From JBCBSK01 sp039819185 (GTDB lineage: Bacteria; Pseudomonadota; Alphaproteobacteria; Rhizobiales; Tepidamorphaceae): a DNA stretch of 37,480 bases. The stretch is from contig JBCBSK010000008.1 in assembly GCA_039819185.1 (NCBI GenBank), positions 1-37,480 of the forward strand. Direction: 5' to 3'. Within the stretch, counting starts at the first letter, position 1; each line of letters begins with the position of its first letter. The translations under genes were made by a program, and so were the position numbers. The notes beneath the pieces were generated by a model, which searched no databases, had not been told where the DNA came from, and was given only the letters and a program-made list of their open reading frames with translations. Below are positions 16,568 through 24,551 of this stretch, piece after piece.

Positions 16568-17194
16568 TCAGAACTCGATCCCTTCCTGCGCCTTCACGCC
16601 CGAGCGGAACGGATGCTTGACCATCGTCATGTCGGTGACGAGATCGGCAATCTCGATCAGCTCGTCCTTGGCGTTGCGGCCGGTGACGATGACATGAGTC
16701 ATCTCGGGCTTTTCGTCGCGCAGGAACGCGACCACCTCGTCGATCGGCAGGTAATCGTAGCGCAGCACGATGTTGAGTTCGTCCAGAAGAACCAGATCGT
16801 GCTCGCCGTCGAGGATGTAGCCTTTGGCGGTCTCCCAGGCCTGGCGTGCGGCAGCGATGTCGCGCTGGCGGTCCTGGGTCTCCCAGGTGAACCCTTCGCC
16901 CATGGTCGACATCGACACCTGGTCGCCGAAGCGTTCAAGGGCCGTCCGCTCGCCGGTCTGCCATTTGCCTTTGACGAACTGAACAACGGCGACGGTCTTG
17001 CCGTGACCAAGCGCGCGGAACACAACACCGAACGCGGCCGTCGACTTACCCTTGCCCTTGCCGGTATGGACCATGATCAGGCCCTTCTCGATCGTCTTGG
17101 TGGCAACGATCTTGTCGCGGGCGGCCTTCTTCTTGGCCATCTTCTCGGCGTGGCGGGCGTCGAGATCGGCTTCAGACATCGGTTCTGTGGCCAT
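16568..17194 (-). CDS. cobO: Cob(I)yrinic acid a,c-diamide adenosyltransferase
   Basis: A 208-residue CobO/BtuR/CobA(Salmonella)-type enzyme that transfers the 5'-deoxyadenosyl group from ATP to Co(I) corrinoids. Motifs are the P-loop VHTGKGKGKSTAAFG (about residues 42-56), VVQFVKGKWQTGE, LVLLDELNIVLRYDYL and HVIVTGRNAKDELIEIADLVTDM, then KHPF. The basic N-terminal helix AEKMAKKKAARDK is typical. Its start codon overlaps the cobN stop by one base (TGATG), implying coupled translation. Adenosylation after cobalt insertion fits the position directly downstream of cobN. Confidence 0.96.
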   Translation of the reverse strand: MATEPMSEADLDARHAEKMAKKKAARDKIVATKTIEKGLIMVHTGKGKGKSTAAFGVVFRALGHGKTVAVVQFVKGKWQTGERTALERFGDQVSMSTMGEGFTWETQDRQRDIAAARQAWETAKGYILDGEHDLVLLDELNIVLRYDYLPIDEVVAFLRDEKPEMTHVIVTGRNAKDELIEIADLVTDMTMVKHPFRSGVKAQEGIEF

Positions 17195-20100
17195 CAGGCG
17201 GTCTCCCTTTCGTGTGTGTCGGTCTGGTTCAGCGCTACACCGTCAGTCAGCCGATTTTGTAGCCTGTGTTGCAGAGTCTCACGGGCGCTGTTGAGCCGGG
17301 GCGTCCACAATCCGCGTTCGATCGCTTCGAGAAAGCGCTCGGCGATCTCGATGCGGGCTGGTGGATTGGCGTCTGCGATGAAGCTGTCAACGACCTCATC
17401 CTGGACATAGGCTTCAAACAGCTGATCGAACTGATGATCACGTACCGCATGGGTCGTTGCGGCGAAGGCAAAGAGGTAATCGACCGTCGCTGCGATCTCG
17501 AAAGCCCCCTTATAGCCGTGACGCATGACGCCTTGGATCCATTTCGGGTTCGCCGCCCGTCCGCGCACCACCCGTGCGATTTCTTCTTCAAGCGAACGGA
17601 TCACCGGGCGTTCAGGCCGTGAATGATCGTTGTGGAAGATGCGTGGCGCGGCGCCTTTTAGCGCCTCGACGGTCGCCGCGAGCCCGCCCTCGAACTGATA
17701 GTAATCATCCGAATCCAGAAGATCATGCTCGCGGTTGTCCTGGTTCTGGACCACCGCGTCGACCTTGGCCAATCGCGCTTCAAGCTCAGATCGTGCGGCA
17801 GAGCCTTGCGCCCCGCCGCCATAAGCAAAGCCGCCCCAGGCGAGGAAAGCGTCTGCGAAGTCCGACCGCTCGGACCAAATGTGCTCATCGATCAACGCCT
17901 GCAAGCCCGCCCCATAAGCCCCCGGCATCGAGCCGAACACGCGATAGCCCGCGCGGCGGCGGGCCACCTCTCCGTTCATGCCGCCCAGCCGCAGTGTCTC
18001 CGCCTCACGCCTGACCCTGGCTGCGATCGGGTTTGCGTCATCGGGTTCATCAAGGTCGGCGATCGCTTGGACGGCGGAATCGAACAGGTCGATCTGGTGG
18101 GGAAACGCATCGCGGAAGAAGCCTGAAATGCGCAGCGTCACATCGACCCGCGGCCGGCCAAGCTCGGACAGCTTGACGATCTCAAACCCCGTGACCCGGC
18201 CCGAGCCCGGCTCCCAGACAGGCTTTGCGCCGATCAGTGCCAGGGCTTGGGCAATGTCGTCCCCGCCGGTGCGCATATTCGCCGTGCCCCAGCAGGTCAG
18301 AACGAATGCCTCAGGCCAGTCGCCCTCATCCTGAACGTACCGCTCGACCAGGCGCTTGGCGGATTTGGCACCGATCCGCCAGGCGGTTTCGGTCGGCACC
18401 GCGCGCACATCGACCGCATAGAAATTCCGCCCCGTCGGCAGAACGTCGGGCCGTCCACGCGTCGGCGCGCCCGACGGTCCCGGTTCCACGAACCGTGCAT
18501 CTAGCCCGGCCAGAACAGCGGCCAGTTCAGCCTCGCCGCTGTCCAGGACTGCCGGCCGAAGCGTGTCGTTTATCCAGTCGAGCACCGCCCGCGTCGCGGT
18601 CCAGTCGGTGTTCGGGGGTACGTCACCCGACACCAGACGCGCAGCCAGAAGCTCGATCCGCTCCACGGTGTCGCCAGCAGAGCGCCACAGTGCGTCGGAC
18701 TGAGCGCTCAAGACGTCCGGCTTCGGCCCATCCCAAGCCTCGGCCATGGCGCAGTCAAGCGGATCGAACGTGCCAAGGCCAAGGTCAGCTGCAACGGCAC
18801 GATGCAGCGAGGCATGCTCTATGCCCTCGCCCCTCGGAACACGGGCGATCGCAACAAGAAGATCGGTCAGTTGATCACCGTCCGGCGCCTGGCCAAGCAC
18901 ATGCAGCCCGTCGCGGATCTGAAGTTCCTTGAGATCGCAGAGATGGGCATCAACCCGCTGCAACAACGTCCCGCGATCGATATCCGCCGGCAGGCCGACA
19001 TCCTCGTTGAGCCGCGCGCCAAGGGCGAGATCGGCGATATCGCTTTCGAGCTCCGTCGTCCGGCGCGGATCGACGCCCGATGCCAGATAGTATTCATCGA
19101 TCAGCGTTTCGAGCGCGACGGCCACGCCATGACTTTCGGCTCGGGTCATCGGCGGGGTGAGATGATCGACGATGACAGCGCTCGTCCGCCGCTTGGCCTG
19201 ACAGCCCTCGCCTGGATCATTGACGATAAAGGGATAGATGTTGGGCAGTGGGCCAAGCATGGCCTCCGGGAAACAGGTGTCACCCAAAGCGAGTGCCTTG
19301 CCCGGCAGCCATTCGAGATTGCCATGCTTACCGGTGTGGATCACCGCCTGGGCACCAAAGCCTGACCGCAACCAGGCATAGAAGGCGAGATAGCCATGCG
19401 GCGGCACGAGGTCGGGATCGTGATAGGTCTCTTTCGGGTCGATGTTGTAGCCACGCGCGGGCTGGATACCGACGATGACATTGCCGAAGCGATGCGCGGC
19501 CAAAACGAAGGCATCACCGTCGACACCCGGGTCGTCTTCCGGCTGCCCCCAGCGCGCTTCCATGCGCGCACGCACGGCCTCAGTTAAGGTTTCATAAACC
19601 TTCCGGTAAGCACTGATTGAAAAGCGGATTTCGCCATCCAACGCCTTCATAGAAAACAGGCTTTCCGGAGCCGTCTTAAACCTGTTTGTCGGACCTGCCA
19701 GGATCTGGTCCATAAGCGCTTCGGACGTCTCGGGCGCGTCGCCGACATCATATCCCGCGGCTTTCAGACCCATCAGAATCGCCACCGCAGACGCAGGCGT
19801 ATCGAGCCCGACACCATTGGCGATCCGGCCGTCCTTGGTCGGGTAATTGGCGAGAACAAGCGCAACCTTACGGCGATCCGGTGGTGTCACGCCGAGATCG
19901 CACAAGGCCCTAGCCAGATCCGCAACGAAGGCGATCCGACCCGGCTCCGGCACCTGACGCACCGGTGTCGACTGGGTCAGCGGATCAAACGGAGCCGGCT
20001 CCTTGAACGACACAGCGCGCGTCAGCACCCGTCCGTCGACCTCCGGCAAGACGACATGCATCGCGAGATCGCGGATCGCCAAACCCTGATCGCTGTCGCG

Positions 20101-21009
20101 CCAAGCCTCGCTCGAGGTTCCCGACAACACGACTTGCAGCACTGGCCGACCTGGCCGGTCGAGCACGGTCGGTTCGTGCGCGCGGCCTGCGACCGACAAC
20201 GCAAAGGCAGTGGTGTTGAGCACCACGCTTGGCGGAAACCTGGCGAAGACGTCATCGACAAAAGCCGCGCAGACTGCATCCTTGAGGCTCGCCACGAAGA
20301 TTGGCAGCGGGTTGAGGGCGCGTTCCGACAGCGCCTTTATCAGAGCGGCGACAGGCTCTGTCTGGCTCGACTGCACAAGGGAGCGATAGACGATGATGGG
20401 CACGAAAGGTCGCGTCGGATCAGACCATAGGATCGGCAGCGTATCGGCAGTCAGACCGGGCTGGCCCGGCCAGATCAGACCCGCGCGCGGCAGATCGATG
20501 GCTGGCTCCGGCATCTCGGCCTGGCCTGCGCGATGCAGCATCCACTGCAAAGCCCGCGCAAGATTGTCCGGCCCACCTTCTGCGAAATACCGCCACAGCG
20601 CGCGCGCCTCCTCGGGCGCCACCGTCGAGAGCGCAGTCAGCTCGACATCCCATTTGTCATCACCCGGCACGATCACAAGATCGGCGCCGGCGCCGCGGGC
20701 AACTTCCGTCAACCGCTCAACGCCATAGGGCCAATAGGCCTTGCCGCCCAGGAGCCTGACGACGATCAGCCGCGCAGCCGTCAACGTCTGATCGGCATAG
20801 AGATCGACGGAGAACGGATGCGACAGCATCATCAGATTGGCGAGTCGAAGACCCGCCGCCGCCTCGCCCGCCCCATGTGCCGCCGCAGCAAGCCCCGACA
20901 GATCGGTATCGGCGGCGGAGACGAAGACGATCTCGCCCGGCGTCTGGCCGAGATCGATTGCCTCTGCGCCGTCATCAATGCGTCCGGGCTGAGCTGCGAG
21001 AATGTGCAT
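17194..21009 (-). CDS. cobN: Cobaltochelatase large subunit CobN
   Basis: A 1271-residue CobN/BchH-family protein, the porphyrin-binding subunit of the ATP-dependent chelatase that inserts Co2+ into hydrogenobyrinate a,c-diamide. The signature AVIHTGKHGNLEWLPGKALALGD is near residue 556, followed by PLPNIYPFIVNDPGEGCQAKRR. The C-terminal part includes SMPGAYGAGLQALID and GVMRHGYKGAFEIAATVDYLFAF. Length matches CobN of aerobic B12 producers. The partners CobS and CobT are not in the window; in many alphaproteobacteria they are encoded elsewhere, so absence here is not evidence of loss. It lies 21 bases after cobW and couples to cobO. Confidence 0.96.
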   Translation of the reverse strand: MHILAAQPGRIDDGAEAIDLGQTPGEIVFVSAADTDLSGLAAAAHGAGEAAAGLRLANLMMLSHPFSVDLYADQTLTAARLIVVRLLGGKAYWPYGVERLTEVARGAGADLVIVPGDDKWDVELTALSTVAPEEARALWRYFAEGGPDNLARALQWMLHRAGQAEMPEPAIDLPRAGLIWPGQPGLTADTLPILWSDPTRPFVPIIVYRSLVQSSQTEPVAALIKALSERALNPLPIFVASLKDAVCAAFVDDVFARFPPSVVLNTTAFALSVAGRAHEPTVLDRPGRPVLQVVLSGTSSEAWRDSDQGLAIRDLAMHVVLPEVDGRVLTRAVSFKEPAPFDPLTQSTPVRQVPEPGRIAFVADLARALCDLGVTPPDRRKVALVLANYPTKDGRIANGVGLDTPASAVAILMGLKAAGYDVGDAPETSEALMDQILAGPTNRFKTAPESLFSMKALDGEIRFSISAYRKVYETLTEAVRARMEARWGQPEDDPGVDGDAFVLAAHRFGNVIVGIQPARGYNIDPKETYHDPDLVPPHGYLAFYAWLRSGFGAQAVIHTGKHGNLEWLPGKALALGDTCFPEAMLGPLPNIYPFIVNDPGEGCQAKRRTSAVIVDHLTPPMTRAESHGVAVALETLIDEYYLASGVDPRRTTELESDIADLALGARLNEDVGLPADIDRGTLLQRVDAHLCDLKELQIRDGLHVLGQAPDGDQLTDLLVAIARVPRGEGIEHASLHRAVAADLGLGTFDPLDCAMAEAWDGPKPDVLSAQSDALWRSAGDTVERIELLAARLVSGDVPPNTDWTATRAVLDWINDTLRPAVLDSGEAELAAVLAGLDARFVEPGPSGAPTRGRPDVLPTGRNFYAVDVRAVPTETAWRIGAKSAKRLVERYVQDEGDWPEAFVLTCWGTANMRTGGDDIAQALALIGAKPVWEPGSGRVTGFEIVKLSELGRPRVDVTLRISGFFRDAFPHQIDLFDSAVQAIADLDEPDDANPIAARVRREAETLRLGGMNGEVARRRAGYRVFGSMPGAYGAGLQALIDEHIWSERSDFADAFLAWGGFAYGGGAQGSAARSELEARLAKVDAVVQNQDNREHDLLDSDDYYQFEGGLAATVEALKGAAPRIFHNDHSRPERPVIRSLEEEIARVVRGRAANPKWIQGVMRHGYKGAFEIAATVDYLFAFAATTHAVRDHQFDQLFEAYVQDEVVDSFIADANPPARIEIAERFLEAIERGLWTPRLNSARETLQHRLQNRLTDGVALNQTDTHERETA

Positions 21010-21030
21010 CGCGGTAGACCGCTCCCCGGC

Positions 21031-22098
21031 CTATTCGGCGGCCATAACCGCGGGTGCCGACAACAGCGCCTCGACACCGGCGCGATCAAGATCGTCATGC
21101 AGCCCGATCACGACGAGCCCGGTCGCCGCCTCATCCCGCGGCGCATGCCAGGCCTCAACGCGCGGGCCGACGGCCTGGATGCGTGCCGGCAGCGCCTTGC
21201 CATCGATCGTCACACGGCCCTTGATCCTGAGCACACCATCAACCGCCATGGCGTCCACGATGGCCGCGCGGGCCTCATCAACACTTGCGAAAGAGCGCGG
21301 CACCAGAATGAAGCTCTCGAAGTCATCGTGATCGTGCGCGTGCGGCTCCGCGTCATCATCATGGCTATGCTCATGATGGGCGGTGCGCACGGCCATATCG
21401 TCCTCGGCGCCCGCATCCCGGCCAAGCAGAACCGCGATCGGCACGCCGGACGTGTCGGAGGTGACATGATGCACACCGGAGCGAAGATCCCCCCCGATAC
21501 GCGCCACGACGCGATCGCGCGCGCGCGTGTCGAGCAGGTCTGACTTTGAGATCACGACGAGATCGGCGCAGCGAAGCTGGTCCTCGAACAGGTCTTCGAT
21601 CGGGCTTTCGTGGTCGAGCGCTTCGTCGGCGGCGCGCTGGCGGGCGACCGCGTCCTCATCAACCGCGACATGGCCGCCCGCGACGGCGAGCCCATCGACC
21701 ACGGTGACCACGCCATCGACCGTGACATGAGGCTTGATCGACGGCCAATTGAAGGCGCGCACCAAGGGCTGTGGCAGTGCCAGCCCAGACGTCTCGATGA
21801 CGATGTGATCGGGCTTGGGATCGCGCGCCAGAAGCTGTTCCATGGTCGGCAGGAAGTCGTCGGCCACCGTGCAGCAGATACAGCCATTGGTCAGTTCGAT
21901 GATCTCGTCTGCCTGACACGTCGGATCGCCGCAGTCGGAGACCAGATCACCGTCAAAACCCATATCGCCGAATTCGTTGACGATCAGCGCAATGCGCCGG
22001 CCGCCGGCCTGGCGGATGATTGACTGGACGAGCGTCGATTTCCCAGCGCCGAGAAAGCCGGTGATGATGGTTGCCGGGATACGGTCTTGATGCGCCAT
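21031..22098 (-). CDS. cobW: CobW-type G3E GTPase metallochaperone
   Basis: A 355-residue COG0523 GTPase thought to deliver cobalt to the CobN chelatase. Marks are the P-loop TGFLGAGKSTL near the N-terminus, IVNEFGDMGFDGDLV, the metal-binding GCICCTV (CxCC), and VIETSGLALPQPL. A His/Asp-rich loop (HHEHSHDDDAEPHAHDHDD) before the CobW C-terminal domain fits metal handling. I chose the ATG at 22098 because the GTPase fold starts there; upstream in-frame sequence has no family similarity and would extend into the intergenic gap. GGAG lies 11 bases upstream. It stands between cobP and cobN, the usual cobW-cobN pairing. Confidence 0.95.
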   Translation of the reverse strand: MAHQDRIPATIITGFLGAGKSTLVQSIIRQAGGRRIALIVNEFGDMGFDGDLVSDCGDPTCQADEIIELTNGCICCTVADDFLPTMEQLLARDPKPDHIVIETSGLALPQPLVRAFNWPSIKPHVTVDGVVTVVDGLAVAGGHVAVDEDAVARQRAADEALDHESPIEDLFEDQLRCADLVVISKSDLLDTRARDRVVARIGGDLRSGVHHVTSDTSGVPIAVLLGRDAGAEDDMAVRTAHHEHSHDDDAEPHAHDHDDFESFILVPRSFASVDEARAAIVDAMAVDGVLRIKGRVTIDGKALPARIQAVGPRVEAWHAPRDEAATGLVVIGLHDDLDRAGVEALLSAPAVMAAE

Positions 22099-22144
22099 GG
22101 GGTGTATATCTCCAAGGTATGAGAAGCTAACTGGGACTGAAGTC

Positions 22145-22714
22145 CTAGAGCGAAAGATCCTGAACAGGCTCAGGCTTGAGAACGAGCGGCAGACCCCCGG
22201 CGACGAAGACGACCTTTGAGACGGCGGCTGCAACGCCCTGGTTGAGCCGGCCTTGGCAGTCGCGGAATCGGCGCGCCAGAGCGTTTTCGGGAACAATGCC
22301 AAGCCCGGTCTCGTTGCTAACGAGGATCAACGGGCCGGTTGCGGATGCAATCACATCACACAGACGCGTCGTGGCGCGCTCCGGCGCATCCCGGTCGGCC
22401 TCATCGGCAAGCAAAACATTGCTCAGCCATAGCGTCAGACAATCGACGAGAAGGACACGATCGGGTGCGGCTTCGCGTGCGATCGCCTGGTCGAGATCGC
22501 GCGGGGCCTCGACGGTGCGCCAACCCGCGCCGCGGCGGGTGACATGGTGGGAGATGCGATCGGTCATTTCGGCGTCATACGCCTCGGCGGTCGCGATATA
22601 GATTCGCTCAAGCCCGATAGCGCTGGCCGTGTCTTCCGCAAACGCGCTCTTTCCCGAACGCGCCCCGCCGAGGACCAGCATCGTACGCGGATGACGCTTT
22701 GCAGCCCCCATCAT
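22145..22714 (-). CDS. cobP: Adenosylcobinamide kinase / guanylyltransferase
   Basis: A 189-residue bifunctional enzyme (CobP/CobU) that phosphorylates adenosylcobinamide and then forms AdoCbi-GDP. Motifs are the P-loop VLGGARSGKSAFAED, IYIATAEAYDAEM, RISHHVTRRGAGWRTVEAP (with the guanylylated-type His), VLLVDCLTLWLSNVL and VSNETGLGIVPENALARRFRDCQGRLNQ. It is the first gene after the riboswitch, about 155 bases from the B12 box. The start has ATGATG with only a weak AGGCG upstream, which may suit a gene whose translation initiation is under RNA control. Confidence 0.95.
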   Translation of the reverse strand: MMGAAKRHPRTMLVLGGARSGKSAFAEDTASAIGLERIYIATAEAYDAEMTDRISHHVTRRGAGWRTVEAPRDLDQAIAREAAPDRVLLVDCLTLWLSNVLLADEADRDAPERATTRLCDVIASATGPLILVSNETGLGIVPENALARRFRDCQGRLNQGVAAAVSKVVFVAGGLPLVLKPEPVQDLSL

Positions 22715-22831
22715 CGAGAACGCCTAGCAAAGACCGTACAGCCATCGACCCTTATGGCCGAATGGACGCGCGTCAACACACACGTCTCGGAAAGGGGGAA
22801 CCGTGTCCCGGAAAGCACCACAGGCCGTCTC

Positions 22832-22881
22832 CCTGCCGGGTCACCCCGCCCGGCTGCATGGGGTGGATCATTGACGGCAGG
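22832..22881 (-). promoter_or_regulatory. Possible riboswitch expression platform
   Basis: In minus-strand RNA, GCCGGG/CCCGGC (22835-22840 and 22849-22854) can form a 6-base-pair hairpin. The overlapping CGGCAGG (22832-22838) is complementary to CCTGCCG (22875-22881) at the 3' end of the B12 box. The two pairings exclude each other, as expected for a switching helix. This is read by eye and not energy-tested. There is no U-run, so a translational or Rho-linked mechanism is more likely than intrinsic termination. Confidence 0.35.
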
Positions 22882-23110
22882 TCTCCTGGCTCGCGGGTCC
22901 TGGCCGTGGCGGAAGATCACCCTGTCGGATGAATCACTCCGCGCATGTCCCGGGTCTTCCCGTGGCTCTCTCGAGAGGCCACAGTGACCGGTGGGACCAG
23001 CTTACCGCTTACAGTTGCGGGGGCAGCCACGGGATTGTCTGAGGTCTCATTTTCCAAGACCGAAGACGCACCGTGTTCCCTTTTCACCCGGGACACACCC
23101 CGGGAACCGT
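22870..23110 (-). ncRNA. Cobalamin (AdoCbl) riboswitch
   Basis: Reading the minus strand, the canonical elements follow in order: AAAAGGGAACACGGTGC near 23070-23090, the core GGCTGCCCCCGCAACTGT continuing AAGCGG at 23005-23028, GGTCACTG near 22985, GGGAAGACCCGGG near 22960, and the B12 box AGCCAGGAGACCTGCC at 22876-22891. These are the highly conserved blocks of the cobalamin aptamer. It sits upstream of cobP and can repress the minus-strand cob operon when adenosylcobalamin is high. The promoter should lie between 23110 and 23232. The aptamer ends are approximate. Confidence 0.96.
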
Positions 23111-23232
23111 CGGGCCGAGTATTTCGCTCACGATTTCGGCTGTCAATCGAAAGCGGTTTCACTCGCCAAGACGCATCGCATGGACTAGGGTCCGGTTGAG
23201 AGTGATCGTGTTTCCTTCCTCCTGCGACCATT

Positions 23233-23649
23233 ATGCCCGTCGAAAGCGAAATCATCGGCCGCTTCAAGGTGTTGTGCGACGAGATCGCCGGCGCTAACTA
23301 TCAAAACATCGATGCGCTGTTCGAGCTGACCGCGTCAGACGACGCCCCGGCCGAGATCCGTGATCTGGCTGAAGCCTTCGGTAGCATGATCGTTCAGGTC
23401 GAGACCCGTGAGTTTTCTCTGTCCCAGGTCATCGAAGACTTGCGTGAAACTCAGCGCCAACTCGAAGAGGCACAAAAGCAGCTCGTCAAGGAAAACGCGA
23501 CGCTGAAGACCAAAGTACGGCGATTGCAGATCGAGATCGATCAGTCTGAAAAAGAACGCGAAGTTTCCGAGATCGCCGACAGCGACTACTTTCAGGACCT
23601 ACAAAGCCAGGCCCGCGCCATGCGCGCCCGCTACAAGGGCACGAGCTAG
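23233..23649 (+). CDS. Small coiled-coil protein
   Basis: I do not recognise a named family. The 138-residue protein has an N-terminal helical part (MPVESEIIGRFKVLCDEIAG...ALFELTASDDAPAEIRDLAEAFGSMIVQVETREF), a long heptad-rich coiled coil (about residues 60-110: VIEDLRETQRQLEEAQKQL and onward), and a short tail with IADSDYFQDLQSQARAMRARYKG. There is no signal or membrane segment. No clear Shine-Dalgarno sequence precedes the ATG. It lies 95 bases upstream of the MinD/ParA-like ATPase on the same strand, and partner proteins of ParA ATPases are often small coiled-coil proteins, so a functional pair is inferred. It is divergent from the riboswitch-led cob operon. Confidence 0.7.
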   Translation: MPVESEIIGRFKVLCDEIAGANYQNIDALFELTASDDAPAEIRDLAEAFGSMIVQVETREFSLSQVIEDLRETQRQLEEAQKQLVKENATLKTKVRRLQIEIDQSEKEREVSEIADSDYFQDLQSQARAMRARYKGTS

Positions 23650-23744
23650 CCGGTCCATTCGCGACCATCTTCAACACCGCCAAATGACCGACCACCAAGG
23701 ACGCTTGTCCCGATGCCCGTTCTCATCAAGACCATGACCACCCC

Positions 23745-24536
23745 ATGACCTCGATCGTCTCGACCCACAGCTATCGCGGCGGCACCGGCAAGTCGAACAT
23801 CACCGCCAATACGGCCGCCCTGCTGGCGACGCGAGGGAACCGGGTCGGCATCATCGACACAGACATTCAGTCGCCCGGAATCCATGCCCTGTTCCATATC
23901 GATCCCAAGGCGCTGAAGCTGACCCTGAACGACTATCTTTGGGGACGCTGCGCGGTCGAGGACTGCGCTGTCGACGTGTCGGGCGCGATCGTCGATCAGG
24001 ATGGCGGCTCACGGCTTGGCCCGGGTGGCGCAGTGTTTCTCGTGCCGTCCTCGATCCGTACCGGCGAAATCGCCCGCATCCTGAAAGAAGGCTATGACGT
24101 CAATGCCTTGAACGATGGTGTTCGTGAGCTGTGCGAACGCCTCCAACTCGATTTCCTGCTGATCGACACTCATCCGGGCGTTAATGAGGAAACGCTGCTC
24201 TCGATTGCGATCTCCGATAGCCTGCTGCTCATCATGCGACCGGATGTCCAGGACTATCAGGGCACGGCGGTGACGCTTGAACTGGCACGCAGGCTGGAAG
24301 TTCCCCAACTTCTGATCATCGTCAACAAGGCGCTGCCGGCATTTGATTTCCGCGACCTGTCACAGCGCATCTTCGAGACCTACAAATCGCCGGTTGGGGC
24401 GATACTTCCGCTGTCTGAGGACATGGTCCGGCTCGGCTCGAACGGGCTGATCAGCATGCTTGATCCAGACCATCCGATCAGCCAGTCGCTGGATCAGGTC
24501 GCCGGCATGCTGGGGCCGGACCAAAGCCAGTCGTGA
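23745..24536 (+). CDS. MinD/ParA-like ATPase with variant Walker A
   Basis: A 263-residue P-loop ATPase of the deviant Walker A class. The motif reads SYRGGTGKSN (residues 9-18): the catalytic Lys16 is kept, but the signature lysine of KGGxGKT is Arg11. Next come VGIIDTDIQSPGIHALFHID (Walker A' Asp) and FLLIDTHPGVNEETLL (Walker B), and MRPDVQDYQGT and IIVNKALPAFD as in MinD proteins. There is no C-terminal amphipathic MinD membrane helix. I recall the RGGTGKSN variant in MinD/ParA-like proteins of cyanobacteria and actinobacteria. It follows a coiled-coil gene and converges on the kinase gene with 15 bases between stops. Its role is unknown; spatial control is inferred. Confidence 0.85.
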   Translation: MTSIVSTHSYRGGTGKSNITANTAALLATRGNRVGIIDTDIQSPGIHALFHIDPKALKLTLNDYLWGRCAVEDCAVDVSGAIVDQDGGSRLGPGGAVFLVPSSIRTGEIARILKEGYDVNALNDGVRELCERLQLDFLLIDTHPGVNEETLLSIAISDSLLLIMRPDVQDYQGTAVTLELARRLEVPQLLIIVNKALPAFDFRDLSQRIFETYKSPVGAILPLSEDMVRLGSNGLISMLDPDHPISQSLDQVAGMLGPDQSQS

Positions 24537-24551
24537 CCTTGATCGTTCGGG

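Noticed and set aside
20533..21543. A 336-codon plus-strand frame opposite cobN/cobW
   Set aside because: It is the reverse complement of two firmly identified genes and is rich in Arg, His and Gln as expected of an antisense shadow.
22917..23267. A 116-codon frame across the riboswitch
   Set aside because: The sequence is explained by the conserved aptamer blocks; the frame has no ribosome-binding site or family similarity.
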